A DNA stretch of 57,830 bases from contig CAMEAW010000006.1 of the NCBI GenBank assembly GCA_945911685.1, positions 1 to 57,830 on the forward strand, in the 5' to 3' direction. Source of the stretch: Bordetella parapertussis (lineage in GTDB: Bacteria; Pseudomonadota; Gammaproteobacteria; Burkholderiales; Burkholderiaceae_B). Shown here one piece after another: positions 9,045 through 18,039 of this stretch. The notes under the pieces are model-generated. The model worked only from the letters and a program-made list of their open reading frames with translations, was not told where the DNA came from and did not search any database. Position 1 is the stretch's first letter, and every line of letters begins with the position of its first letter. The translations under genes and the position numbers were made by a program.

Positions 9045-10350
9045 ACAGATCTCCGATGAGTTGTACGACCAAGGCGCTGCGCGTCAGTTCTTGTCCCGAA
9101 ATGTTTCCCACCTCAAGGGTCGCACTGCGCCAGCGCACCGGCGCGGTCAACGCTTGCAGCGCCGTTAAGGCGCGTAGCGGGCCCTTGAAGACGAGTGAGC
9201 GCTGATGCCAATTGGGTAGATCGTGCGGCCGTTCTAGAGGGCGACCCTGCGCATCGAGAGGTGCGCTCATGATTAGCTTGGACGAAAGCCCAAGCTGAAT
9301 ATGCTCAAACAAAGGACTTAAGCGCTGGAGGCTCGTCATCCAGTCCACTTGCATAGGCTCTTGGGCCCAATTTAACGGCTGAGCAGCGCGCAGTAGATTC
9401 CAGGTCAGCATGGCACGATCAAGCGCCACTGCATGAAACACCCAATCATCAGGCTTGGCGGCTTCAAGCTGCTGATTCAAGGCAAAGCGATGCCGCCGCC
9501 GATAATGTGCGGCACACGACCAATCAAAGGATACTGGCTCGCACTGTACGCGCAGCAGTTGCCAACCTGCCGAATCGAACGGTACGCGACGCCAAGCGGC
9601 CATCACCCGCATCAGATCAGAAAATCCATGTACCGGATGTTGTAGCGAATATTGCCCGATCGCATCAAGCCACAGCTGATTCGGCTGCATCTGTGTCAAG
9701 GTTACATCATGTTCTAAGCTTGGATCAAACCATTTCACCAAGAGCACCGCCACGACAATCAACCCCAACGCCGTTGCACGAGGCTTTACCCGTGTTCGGG
9801 CGCCCTGGTGCGTCAACACCCGCGCTTGCTCTGAACACTTATCGTTCAACCACGCCGGCAATTGCGACGAACTGGCGATCAACCCTTCGTACACCACAAG
9901 GTTAGGAAAACGACGACGAATTTCACTTAAAGCTGCAAGCGCGGCTGCAGTATCCGCAAACCATCGATCGGTCTCAGACATAATCGAACCCGAGTGCGAT
10001 GCCGCCATCCAGCAGCCGCCCTCTTCGAAACGCACCAAGCAGGCCACGGCCGCACTCGGGTATGCGAGAGAAAACAGTGCTGCGGCCGAATAGATGCCGC
10101 AAGACTGTGCGAAGTATTGTTTTTCAAGCTGCACGCAGCCAACGGTCATTGCGGGTGCGCCCACAACGAGATAGTGCGTGGCACGTACCAGGCGTGCGTG
10201 CTTGCGCGCTAGCTTTAAAGGTTGGCCGCCAACAATGGCGGTCCAATCCATACCAAAGATCACCGGTTGACCAAAAGAATTGCGCACCACCACTGTTCTA
10301 GCGCGCGGATTGACAGGATCGGGCGTTGAGCCTTCAGCAGAGCGATTCAA
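9025..10350 (-). CDS. pilO: PilO-like pilus assembly protein (PilO_2 type)
   Basis: A 441-residue protein with an N-terminal cytoplasmic region of about 180 residues, a single membrane segment (TALGLIVVAVLLVKWF, about residue 195-210) and a periplasmic C-terminal half. This is the layout of the R64 PilO family, an inner-membrane bitopic protein linking the ATPase side to the secretin. It starts with TTG at 10350, behind GAGG at 9 bases; the pilN stop lies 1 base upstream, so the two are tightly coupled. The family call relies on layout and position more than on sharp motifs. Confidence 0.72.
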   Translation of the reverse strand: MNRSAEGSTPDPVNPRARTVVVRNSFGQPVIFGMDWTAIVGGQPLKLARKHARLVRATHYLVVGAPAMTVGCVQLEKQYFAQSCGIYSAAALFSLAYPSAAVACLVRFEEGGCWMAASHSGSIMSETDRWFADTAAALAALSEIRRRFPNLVVYEGLIASSSQLPAWLNDKCSEQARVLTHQGARTRVKPRATALGLIVVAVLLVKWFDPSLEHDVTLTQMQPNQLWLDAIGQYSLQHPVHGFSDLMRVMAAWRRVPFDSAGWQLLRVQCEPVSFDWSCAAHYRRRHRFALNQQLEAAKPDDWVFHAVALDRAMLTWNLLRAAQPLNWAQEPMQVDWMTSLQRLSPLFEHIQLGLSSKLIMSAPLDAQGRPLERPHDLPNWHQRSLVFKGPLRALTALQALTAPVRWRSATLEVGNISGQELTRSALVVQLIGDLFEHIQQ

Positions 10351-10351
10351 T

Positions 10352-11962
10352 TTAAAAGCCCTCTTCGACCTGAGCGGTAATCACAATGAGCGTAAATATC
10401 TTGTTGTGCCGGACGCGATCGCTTCCGCCAAAAGCGATCGGCGCATCAGCGCTGAGTCGTGTTCGATCAGCCTCGCCATGTTTTTGCTCAAAGCCAGAGA
10501 CCAACATGGGCTGGCCAGGTCGTAACGCCACCTGTTGTACGGTGCCGTTACCGTCGATGGTGATTTGTTGAATCTGCATGCGGCTGCTTGACTCGCCAAC
10601 CGTAAGCGTTTTAAGCGGCTGAGCAACCGTGTTGTCATAAGCGACCGATAGCAGGATTTGTCCGTCCTCCTGAGCATCTGGCAACAGCGTGAGAAATGAC
10701 CCAACCGTTTCTTCTTTTTGGCTGATCGACATGGAGGGCATGCCATTGGCGGCGCCAAGCACACCAGATTGTCCTGACCCAGACGTTTTCACTTGATCAA
10801 TGTACGAGAAGGTTGTTCGAATCGCGTGGGTCACGGGGCGCTTGTTGAGTGTCAGCACTGGCATCGAGACATGGCGCACGACCGTGCCATACTTTGCGAG
10901 AGCATTGACAATGAGTTTGGACGACTGCATCGGGCCGTACGCAGCCTCGAGCGCCGCACGTGCGACCCCGACGCTTGCACCTGCCACAGGAGCAGACAAC
11001 GCTGCTGCAAAGCCGCCCTGTGTAAACAGCGCCTCCCAATCCAGGCCAAACTCAAGCGCCTCATGGGTTTGAAGCGAGATCTCTTCGAAGATTAAGCGCA
11101 CACGGCGTGTCAAGGTACGGTTTTCGCGCTCGATAAAGCGGCCAATTGCCTGCAATGCTTCAGGCGTGTCGGTCACGATCAAAGAACTGAGCGCACCCGA
11201 TTGTGCGGCCATGACGCCCGCTCGCGTTAAAAATGGTTCGAGCCGTAACTTGATCGCCTCAAGCGCATGCTGCTCGGTACTTTTAAGCGAAGTACTCGAG
11301 GTGCTATCAAAGCCCCCGGCCTTCGTGTTTGCACCTCTTCCTAGCCGCGCATCCGCTTGCGCCGAGAGCGTCAGCGACCGCACATCAAACACTTGGGTTT
11401 GAGTTCGATAAAACTCGATCGCTCCATTGTAAAAGCGCCAGCAGAGGTTTAAACGTTTTGAAATTTGATCAAGAATCTTTGGTAGCGGTTGCGGCCCCAT
11501 CTCAAGCAAAACCTGATGCGGCATGATCGCCACCGGCGTGATCGCACCAAGACTGAGTCTTGGTAAAAAACTCTCGGCCGGCAGTAATGCCTCGGGCCTA
11601 ATTTGCACTGGAACGCCCGTTGCCTGCGTGATTCTTTCTGCTAGCAAGACAAGATCGCTTTTGCCCCCTCGATACAACATGGTGGTATTGACCTTTGCGC
11701 GTAGCGCGGCGGGCAAGGTGACCTCGCGCGCAAGCGGTACGGCGCGACTCATCAGCCAAGGCTTTTCAACCTGCTGCGCCTTGAGCCTAGCGGCTTGGTT
11801 ATTTGTCCGGGCCTCGAAAGCGGCTTGTGCGCGCGTCATCGCCTGACGCGTTTGTGTCGCCTCTGCCTCGCGCTCGCCGAGGCGCTGATGGAGGGCGCAC
11901 CCACCCAGCGACACGAGTGTCAAAATTGAAGGGACGGCAATTTGGGCTAAGGGCCATTTCAT
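10352..11962 (-). CDS. pilN: PilN-like outer-membrane secretin lipoprotein
   Basis: A 536-residue lipoprotein starting MKWPLAQIAVPSILTLVSLG with the lipobox LGGC, so the mature N-terminus is an acylated Cys. The middle holds an N-domain (VQIRPEALL ... LLEMGPQPLPKILDQISKRL). The C-terminal third has secretin-type features: SMSISQKEETVGSFLTLLPD, the LRPGQPMLVSGFEQ loop and the terminal beta strands. It would form the outer-membrane channel for the pilus. The ATG at 11962 overlaps the pilL stop as ATGA. In R64 pilM lies between pilL and pilN; here it is absent. Confidence 0.87.
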   Translation of the reverse strand: MKWPLAQIAVPSILTLVSLGGCALHQRLGEREAEATQTRQAMTRAQAAFEARTNNQAARLKAQQVEKPWLMSRAVPLAREVTLPAALRAKVNTTMLYRGGKSDLVLLAERITQATGVPVQIRPEALLPAESFLPRLSLGAITPVAIMPHQVLLEMGPQPLPKILDQISKRLNLCWRFYNGAIEFYRTQTQVFDVRSLTLSAQADARLGRGANTKAGGFDSTSSTSLKSTEQHALEAIKLRLEPFLTRAGVMAAQSGALSSLIVTDTPEALQAIGRFIERENRTLTRRVRLIFEEISLQTHEALEFGLDWEALFTQGGFAAALSAPVAGASVGVARAALEAAYGPMQSSKLIVNALAKYGTVVRHVSMPVLTLNKRPVTHAIRTTFSYIDQVKTSGSGQSGVLGAANGMPSMSISQKEETVGSFLTLLPDAQEDGQILLSVAYDNTVAQPLKTLTVGESSSRMQIQQITIDGNGTVQQVALRPGQPMLVSGFEQKHGEADRTRLSADAPIAFGGSDRVRHNKIFTLIVITAQVEEGF

Positions 11963-12807
11963 GTCGAGGCACCATCGCCACGGGTTCGGTCGCAAGGTTC
12001 AGCGACCGGAACGATTCGTAACACCTGGTTAGCGTAAAAGCAGGGCTGCAACGGGCGATCGGACAACTCAGTTGAGGCCAGAAGCGCCTGCACAGAAGAC
12101 ACGAAATCCTCTGAAAATTTAGCCGAAGCCGATAAAGGTATATCAATATCGACCGCCCAATGCTCGGGTTCAAAGCGCCAGCCGCTCAGCCCCGCCCAAC
12201 GGGTCAACGCTTGCCTAAGATGAAGATCGGTATGGCTCACTGCAAAAAATGGCTGTGAAGCTTGAGGCAAAGACTCGGACACAGATGACCCATTGGGGTG
12301 CACAAGAGCGTACGCACTGGCCCGGCCTTGCGAATCACGCGCTGCATTTAGTCCGGCAGCGGACTGCACGGACTGGAGCTGCAAAGTTGACGCGTGCGAC
12401 GACTCCCGTTGCTGCTGTGTGTGCGCCGCCATGAGGGTTGCGTCGGCGCGCCGTGCACGCGCCTGTTGCCGCGCAGAGCGAAACAACAATGCAGGCCAGT
12501 GCCCCTCGATGATGGTGTAAGGCCCTTGACGAAGGTAGGTCAACACCTGCTCGCCTTGTTCGCTCGAACCCAAGATAATCGGCAGCATTTGGCCTGGCAA
12601 CCATTGCAACCAGGTACGCGACGCGTCCGAAAAAACTTGTAGCGGTGCGACCGCGCGATCACCGGACAGCCGCCAACCAAAATCAAGCTTGCCTAAAGGG
12701 ATATTAGTGCCACTAGGCTGCTCGCTGGGCCAGGGTCGACCAGCGGGACCCATGCACCCAGAAAGCAACAAAAACGAAAACAACCACCACGTGCCGCGCA
12801 TAGTCAT
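11959..12807 (-). CDS. pilL: PilL-like lipoprotein with C-terminal TcpQ-type domain
   Basis: A 282-residue lipoprotein: signal WWLFSFLLLSGC with a lipobox cysteine at residue 18. There is an N-terminal beta domain (VFSDASRTWLQWLPGQMLPI), a polar alanine/glutamine-rich linker (about 105-180) and a C-terminal domain starting DLHLRQALTRWAGLSGWRFE that resembles the TcpQ domain (secretin-associated protein of the toxin co-regulated pilus). The same arrangement is found in R64 PilL. It is the first gene of the operon and probably stabilises or targets the PilN secretin. Two ATGs (12807 and 12801) are possible; the first is used. Confidence 0.75.
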   Translation of the reverse strand: MTMRGTWWLFSFLLLSGCMGPAGRPWPSEQPSGTNIPLGKLDFGWRLSGDRAVAPLQVFSDASRTWLQWLPGQMLPIILGSSEQGEQVLTYLRQGPYTIIEGHWPALLFRSARQQARARRADATLMAAHTQQQRESSHASTLQLQSVQSAAGLNAARDSQGRASAYALVHPNGSSVSESLPQASQPFFAVSHTDLHLRQALTRWAGLSGWRFEPEHWAVDIDIPLSASAKFSEDFVSSVQALLASTELSDRPLQPCFYANQVLRIVPVAEPCDRTRGDGAST

Positions 12808-12865
12808 GATTCACTCGCCCGCAAACAGTTAACGAGGTGTGATGTTGACGATTACCAGCGAATCG

Positions 12866-12875
12866 CACAATTGTG
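12866..12875. promoter_or_regulatory. 10-base palindrome upstream of the pil operon
   Basis: CACAATTGTG is a perfect palindrome 59 bases before the pilL start codon, in the only sizeable spacer ahead of the operon. It could be an operator half of a pilus regulator, but one 10-base palindrome is weak evidence. Confidence 0.25.
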
Positions 12876-12904
12876 TGACTCACGCATAGACGAAAAAAGC
12901 GCGC

Positions 12905-12931
12905 AAAAAAAAAGCCCGAAGGCCTTTTTTT
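12905..12931 (-). terminator. Rho-independent terminator with UUCG tetraloop
   Basis: Read on the minus strand: seven A, then GGCC, the loop TTCG, then GGC and nine T. The stem pairs A7 with T7 plus one G-T wobble and GCC/GGC closed by the very stable UUCG tetraloop, followed by the U tract. It lies about 147 bases after the stop codon of the binding-protein gene at 13078 and ahead of pilL, so it separates the pil operon from upstream transcription. Confidence 0.85.
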
Positions 12932-13077
12932 GACGACGCATCGTCTGCTTTAGTTACGCTCGAAACTGCTCGCGCTGCGTCAAAGTGACGTTGCAGATGA
13001 CCATCCTAGCGCAATGCCAACAATGGACGCTGCCGCAGCAACGTCATCATGGCGTGGCGCTTGTCTGGCTCGGCTGA

Positions 13078-14418
13078 TCAACGTCGCGTCGGCGGTGCCT
13101 TCTTGGCCAACGTAGGGTCTTGCATCAAGGGACGCGATTCGTCGAGCGCCATCGTCAGTGCCGCAACGGGTGGCGTGTTGCCCGATAGCGCAGCATCAAA
13201 CTGGCGACTCAAGATCGGCTCGATACTATGGTAGTTGCGCACCCGAAAACCACGACTGTTTTTGTCGCTGACTTGACGCATTGAGTCGACCAACAAGCGA
13301 ACGCCGGGTACCTTGTCATAGAACGAAACGTTGGCGGCGCGAAACGCAGCATCCGTTAAGGGAAGATAACCGGTGCGCTGATGCCAGTTGGCGGCAATCA
13401 CAGGCTTTGAGAGATAAGCCAAAAAGGCCATCGTTGCTTTATCAGCGTCTTTTGCATGACCCGATACCGCCCACAAAGCGCCACCACTCACGAAAGGCGC
13501 GCCTGCTTTGGGGCTGACCTGGTCGTAAAACGGCAAAGGTGCCATCCCAAAACTCAAACCACGCTTGTCGAGCATCTGCCCCAAAGCGCCGGAGGTTGTC
13601 GTGATCACCGCACACTTATTTTGGGCAAACAATGCATCGGCCTCGGTACCGTTACTGTTTTGCATCAGAAGCTCTGAACGCTTCCAGCTCACCATGATCG
13701 ACATGTGACGCATAAACACTGGGTCAGCCAGATTGAGTTCGGGCTGTTGCTTAGCCTTATCCAGACCATTGCCAGGCGTCACAAAGACCGCGTTATTAAT
13801 AGGCGCTAGATTTTCAAGATGGGTATTTACCTGTTGGCTGATGCCGAAAGGACAGTCGTAATAGGCCTTGTCACGTAAGGCCAGCAAATGGTTTTGTAGT
13901 TCAGGCCAAGTGCGAGCGGGTTTAGTGGCATCAAGCCCAGCCTTTTTATAACCGTCTAGGTTGTAAAGCATCACGGGGATTTCGGCCATAAACGGAAAGG
14001 CCATCAACTGCCCTTTTGCGTCTCGCATGAAACCCGTTGTCTGAGGCAAAAACCAATTGAGATCTGCAATCGGATAGCGCTTCAATAAATCGTAGAGTGG
14101 AACGATATTTTTATGCTGGGCAATGAGTTCAGGTGAACGGTTATCTTCAATCTGCACCAGATTGGGTTTGTCCGCACCCGGTGAGGCCATTGCAGCGGTT
14201 GCCTGCGCGCGCAAGGCCGCCTGATGATCAAATCCCTTCAGCACAACTTTGACCTCAGATTGGTCGTTGTTGAATTGCTTAGCGAGCTTTTCGAACTCGG
14301 ATTTGTTCACTGAACTTAACGTATGCCAAACCTGAACTTCGATCGGATTGGCAAGCGCCAATCCTGTGACCAAACAGCTGGCGCCTAAAATCATTGCAGT
14401 GCGGTTGAATAAATTCAC
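13078..14418 (-). CDS. UgpB-like extracellular solute-binding protein (family 1)
   Basis: A 446-residue periplasmic binding protein with a signal peptide (cleavage after GLALA, before NPIEVQ) and the family 1 start VQVWHTLSSVNKSEFEKLAK. Downstream motifs such as PFMAEIPVMLYNLDGYKKAG and VSGGALWAVS are those of the UgpB group, which binds sn-glycerol-3-phosphate or its diesters for an ABC importer. No ugpA, ugpE or ugpC permease or ATPase gene is beside it, so it must work with components encoded elsewhere or have another role. Substrate is inferred from family only. Confidence 0.8.
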   Translation of the reverse strand: MNLFNRTAMILGASCLVTGLALANPIEVQVWHTLSSVNKSEFEKLAKQFNNDQSEVKVVLKGFDHQAALRAQATAAMASPGADKPNLVQIEDNRSPELIAQHKNIVPLYDLLKRYPIADLNWFLPQTTGFMRDAKGQLMAFPFMAEIPVMLYNLDGYKKAGLDATKPARTWPELQNHLLALRDKAYYDCPFGISQQVNTHLENLAPINNAVFVTPGNGLDKAKQQPELNLADPVFMRHMSIMVSWKRSELLMQNSNGTEADALFAQNKCAVITTTSGALGQMLDKRGLSFGMAPLPFYDQVSPKAGAPFVSGGALWAVSGHAKDADKATMAFLAYLSKPVIAANWHQRTGYLPLTDAAFRAANVSFYDKVPGVRLLVDSMRQVSDKNSRGFRVRNYHSIEPILSRQFDAALSGNTPPVAALTMALDESRPLMQDPTLAKKAPPTRR

Positions 14419-14492
14419 GCGGTTAGTTCCGTTAAAAGGTCAAACACTTAGGTTGAATCGCTTAGAGCACATCACGCGGCAGGTTAACCGCA

Positions 14493-14514
14493 CTTCAGCA
14501 GTGTGCAGCTGAAG
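14493..14514. repeat. Inverted repeat downstream of the reductase gene
   Basis: CTTCAGC (14493-14499) and GCTGAAG (14508-14514) form a perfect 7-base stem with an 8-base loop, 8 bases after the stop codon at 14522. There is no U tract, so if it ends transcription it is a weak or Rho-assisted site; it may simply protect the mRNA 3' end. Confidence 0.45.
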
Positions 14515-14521
14515 CCCGGCC

Positions 14522-15565
14522 TTATTTTACTGCGGCAATATCTGCCTCTGAGGTAAATGAATCCGCAAAGAAAGCGTCTTCAGACAAGTCGCACGTGGCA
14601 ACAAACTCACGACGTGCTGAATCGACCACAATGGGCGCGCCGCACGCGTAGACTTGATACCCACTCAGGTCAGGAAAATCTTGCATGACCGCCCGATGCA
14701 CAAAGCCGGTTCGCCCCGTCCAGGCATCTTCAGGCAAGGCGTCTGAAATCACCGGAACATATTTAAAATCGGGGATAGTGCTGGCCCACTGCTCGACCAA
14801 GTCGCTCATGTAGAGATCACTGGGGCGCCGCCCCCCCCAATAAAGGGTAATGGGCCTGTTAATGGCTTCGTGCACCATGTGCTCGATGATTGACTTAATC
14901 GGGGCAAAACCTGTACCACTGGCCAGCATCACAATGGGTAGCTGACTGTCTTCACGCAAAAAGAAAGAGCCGAACGGACCTTCGAGCCGGAGGATCTCGC
15001 GCTCTTTCATGGCCGTCGCGCCCGCGCCAAACACGTGGTCGGTAAACAGCCCGCCACTCAGGTGGCGAATATGGAGTTCAAGTGCACCGGCCGCATACGG
15101 AGCATTCGCCATTGAGTAGCTGCGTCGCTTGCCGTCTTTAAGGATCAACTCGACATACTGCCCAGCATGAAACCGAAACGTTTCGGTGGCAGGCAATTGC
15201 AAAGTCAGCAAGGCAACATCCGCGGTTGGGCGCGCAATGGCTGTCACACGTGACGGAATTTTACGAATCTGAATATCAGAGGCCAAACGCACTTCACGCG
15301 ACTCGATCACAAGATCAGAGGTGGGGCGGGCCTGACATAGCAAAGTGAAGCCCGCTTCGATTTCATCAGCGCTTAAAATTTGAGCCGGACTTGGCCCTGC
15401 CTCGACCGAGCCCGACAGCACCTTGGCCTTGCAGGTCGAGCAGGCGCCGCTGCGGCAACTGTAAGGTAAGACAATGCCAGCGGCCAAGGCGGCATCCAGC
15501 ACACTTTTGTCGGCATCCGCAGCAAACTGATGCTGACTGGGCTGAATCGTAATTTGAAACGACAT
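14522..15565 (-). CDS. 2Fe-2S ferredoxin-flavin-NAD(P)H reductase (CDP-6-deoxyglucoseen reductase-like)
   Basis: A 347-residue fusion. Residues 1-90 are a plant-type 2Fe-2S ferredoxin with cysteines 37, 42, 45 and 77. Residues about 100-200 are an FAD domain with RSYS (148-151). The C-terminal NAD domain has IVMLASGTGFAPIKSI and the final YQVYACGAP motif. This ferredoxin-first architecture is shared by AscD-type deoxysugar reductases and by oxygenase reductase subunits. In betaproteobacterial genomes this stand-alone form is usually labelled CDP-6-deoxy-delta-3,4-glucoseen reductase, but there are no deoxysugar genes nearby, so the physiological partner is unknown. Confidence 0.82.
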   Translation of the reverse strand: MSFQITIQPSQHQFAADADKSVLDAALAAGIVLPYSCRSGACSTCKAKVLSGSVEAGPSPAQILSADEIEAGFTLLCQARPTSDLVIESREVRLASDIQIRKIPSRVTAIARPTADVALLTLQLPATETFRFHAGQYVELILKDGKRRSYSMANAPYAAGALELHIRHLSGGLFTDHVFGAGATAMKEREILRLEGPFGSFFLREDSQLPIVMLASGTGFAPIKSIIEHMVHEAINRPITLYWGGRRPSDLYMSDLVEQWASTIPDFKYVPVISDALPEDAWTGRTGFVHRAVMQDFPDLSGYQVYACGAPIVVDSARREFVATCDLSEDAFFADSFTSEADIAAVK

Positions 15566-15675
15566 AATCGCTTTTACCTAAAAATGAGTCAAAAAAGGCG
15601 GCGTTGCTCAACAACGGCACTGCTGCATGACGGCACTGACGTAGTCAGCACCGCTGTAAACCTTTTACCAAAATA

Positions 15676-15702
15676 GCGGCGCCTAAAAAAGGCCATACCG
15701 CC
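15676..15702 (-). terminator. Likely terminator after parC
   Basis: On the minus strand, GCGG, TATG, GCCT, five T, AGGC, G, CCGC form a two-part stem (GCGG/CCGC outside, GCCT/AGGC inside), followed by TATTTT. It begins 28 bases after the parC stop codon at 15730. The interrupted stem makes it moderate in strength. Confidence 0.5.
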
Positions 15703-15729
15703 GAAAAACGATACTGCGGGATTCTACTT

Positions 15730-18039
15730 TTAAAGTACCGGCGAAAGTACAGGCTCTTTGCTGCGAACGGCTAATAATTTTCCTTTGCGGGCGCGTTTTG
15801 ACAAATACGACGCAAGCTCTGAGCCCGACACGACGTCTTGCACTTGTTTATTGCGGTAAGTTCCGGTAACGCGCAGCCCAGCTTTTGAAACAGGCACCGT
15901 CTGGGCCAGCAGATCTGGCGCATCAAGCCCCATCAAAATCGTCCCCCGCCCGCCTGATGCCAAGGCCTTGATCTCAGACGCTTCGATCAACAACATGCGC
16001 CCGCGGGTCGACAAAAACGCGACCTGTATGGCTTGTGGAAACATCGGCACCGGGCGCAGCAAACCGTCTTTGGGCTCAAGCGTCACGAATTGTTTGCCGG
16101 CGCGTTGGCGGCTGGTCATGTCAGAGATTTTGGTAACAAAACCAAAACCCTGCTGCGTCGCAAGCAGCCAAGCTGAATCGGCTTGTGCTGCCACCATGTG
16201 TTCGATTCGCGTGCCTGCCTCAAGATCAATCATCGAGGTCACGGGCGCACCATCGCCGCGCGCCGATGGCAAAGCCGATACCAGCACCGAGTAGACACGC
16301 CCATTATCACCAAAGGCAATCAAGGTATCCGTACTGCGACACTCAAAAATGCCGTAACAATCGTCTCCGGCCTTGAAGGCAAATTGAGCCGTATCGTGCC
16401 CATGCCCTTGGCGCGCACGCAACCAACCCTTTTGCGACACGATGACGGTTACGGGTTCGTCAATAATTTTGATCTCAAGCACCGCACGGTCGGCGGTTTT
16501 GATCAGCGTGCGACGTTCATCGCCATAAGCCTTGATATCGGCTTCTATCTCTCGCACAACTGTACGCTTGAGTACCGTCGGCTGATCGATTAACTCTTTG
16601 AGTTTGTCTTGTTCAGCGCGCTTATCGGCCAGCTCTTGCTCAATTTTGAAGCCCTCGAGGCGCGCCAACTGACGTAAACGCATATCAAGAATGTCATCGG
16701 CCTGACGCTCGGTCAACGAAAAGCGTTGCATCAGCGCAGGGCGTGGCTCGTCAGATTCTCGGATTGTCTTGATGACCTCATCGACATTGAGATAGACCAG
16801 CATGCGACCTTCTAGCACATGAATGCGATCAGTGACCTTGTCGTAGCGGTACTGGGTGCGGCGCAAGACCGTGCTGGTGCGAAAATCAATCCACTCGAGT
16901 AATGCCTGACGCAAACCTTTTTGACGCGGGCGCTTATCTGTGCCAATGCACACCAAGTTCATTGAAACACTGGTTTCCATACTGGTTTGCGCCAGCAAGG
17001 TATTGACCAGTTCGTCGCGATCAATGCGAGACGTCTTGGGTTCAAATACCAGGCGTACTGCGGCATCTTTACCTGACTCATCACGCACCGCGTCAAGCAG
17101 CCCGAGCATCTGAGCCTTGGTCTGTTGCTGCTCGGGTGTAAGCGCCTTTTTACCAGTTTTTATTTTTGGATTGGTCAGGTCTTCGATTTCTTCGAGTACC
17201 TTTTGGCACGAAGCACCCGGGGGCAGTTCGTGCACAACGAGCTGCCACTGACCGCGCGCCATCTCTTCAAACTGCCAACGTGCCCGAGCCTTGATCGAAC
17301 CACGGCCGGTTTGATAGATCTGGGCAATTTCAGAAGCTGCGGTAATGATTTGCCCACCACCGGCAAAGTCAGGGCCTGGCACCATTTCAAATAAAGCCGC
17401 ATCCGACAAGTTAGGTTGCTTAATTAACGCAACACAGGCCTGCCCAATCTCACGTAGATTATGCGAGGGAATTTCTGTGGCCATGCCAACCGCAATACCC
17501 GAGGCGCCATTGAGCAACATGACCGGCAAACGTGCGGGCAACATGTCGGGCTCTTGATGACTGCCATCGTAGTTGGGCACGAAATCAACCGTGCCTTCGT
17601 CGAGCTCATCGAGCAACAAACGCGCAAAGGGCGTCAAACGCGCTTCGGTGTAACGCATCGCTGCAGCGTTATCACCGTCGCGTGAACCAAAATTACCTTG
17701 GCCATCGATCAAGGGGTAACGCAAGGTGAACTGCTGCGCCATACGCACCAAGGCATCGTAGGCAGCTTGATCGCCATGCGGGTGATATTTACCGAGCACA
17801 TCACCGACCACGCGTGCCGACTTGACGGGTTTGGCGCCCGATTGCAGCCCCATCGCCTGCATGGCATACAAAATACGGCGTTGCACGGGTTTTTGCCCGT
17901 CACCGACATCCGGTAAGGCACGCCCACGCACCACTGAGACGGCATAGTCAAGATACGCCTGTTCGGCATACAAGCCAAGCGTCAGAGATTCGCCCTCATC
18001 TTTTTGATCAAACAAGCCAGGTTGAGTACCGTCAGTCAT
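15730..18039 (-). CDS. parC: DNA topoisomerase IV subunit A
   Basis: A 769-residue GyrA/ParC-family protein. The breakage-reunion domain includes [19 protein letters not shown] and the catalytic Tyr130 in [11 protein letters not shown]. The length and the short beta-propeller tail (about residues 490-740, without the GyrA-box) indicate ParC rather than GyrA, as does pairing with parE. Topoisomerase IV unlinks daughter chromosomes. The start ATG at 18039 abuts the parE stop codon with no gap. At the quinolone-contact position, usually Ser (Ser80 of E. coli ParC), this protein has Gln91; the acidic neighbour Asp95 is kept. Confidence 0.95.
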   Translation of the reverse strand: MTDGTQPGLFDQKDEGESLTLGLYAEQAYLDYAVSVVRGRALPDVGDGQKPVQRRILYAMQAMGLQSGAKPVKSARVVGDVLGKYHPHGDQAAYDALVRMAQQFTLRYPLIDGQGNFGSRDGDNAAAMRYTEARLTPFARLLLDELDEGTVDFVPNYDGSHQEPDMLPARLPVMLLNGASGIAVGMATEIPSHNLREIGQACVALIKQPNLSDAALFEMVPGPDFAGGGQIITAASEIAQIYQTGRGSIKARARWQFEEMARGQWQLVVHELPPGASCQKVLEEIEDLTNPKIKTGKKALTPEQQQTKAQMLGLLDAVRDESGKDAAVRLVFEPKTSRIDRDELVNTLLAQTSMETSVSMNLVCIGTDKRPRQKGLRQALLEWIDFRTSTVLRRTQYRYDKVTDRIHVLEGRMLVYLNVDEVIKTIRESDEPRPALMQRFSLTERQADDILDMRLRQLARLEGFKIEQELADKRAEQDKLKELIDQPTVLKRTVVREIEADIKAYGDERRTLIKTADRAVLEIKIIDEPVTVIVSQKGWLRARQGHGHDTAQFAFKAGDDCYGIFECRSTDTLIAFGDNGRVYSVLVSALPSARGDGAPVTSMIDLEAGTRIEHMVAAQADSAWLLATQQGFGFVTKISDMTSRQRAGKQFVTLEPKDGLLRPVPMFPQAIQVAFLSTRGRMLLIEASEIKALASGGRGTILMGLDAPDLLAQTVPVSKAGLRVTGTYRNKQVQDVVSGSELASYLSKRARKGKLLAVRSKEPVLSPVL

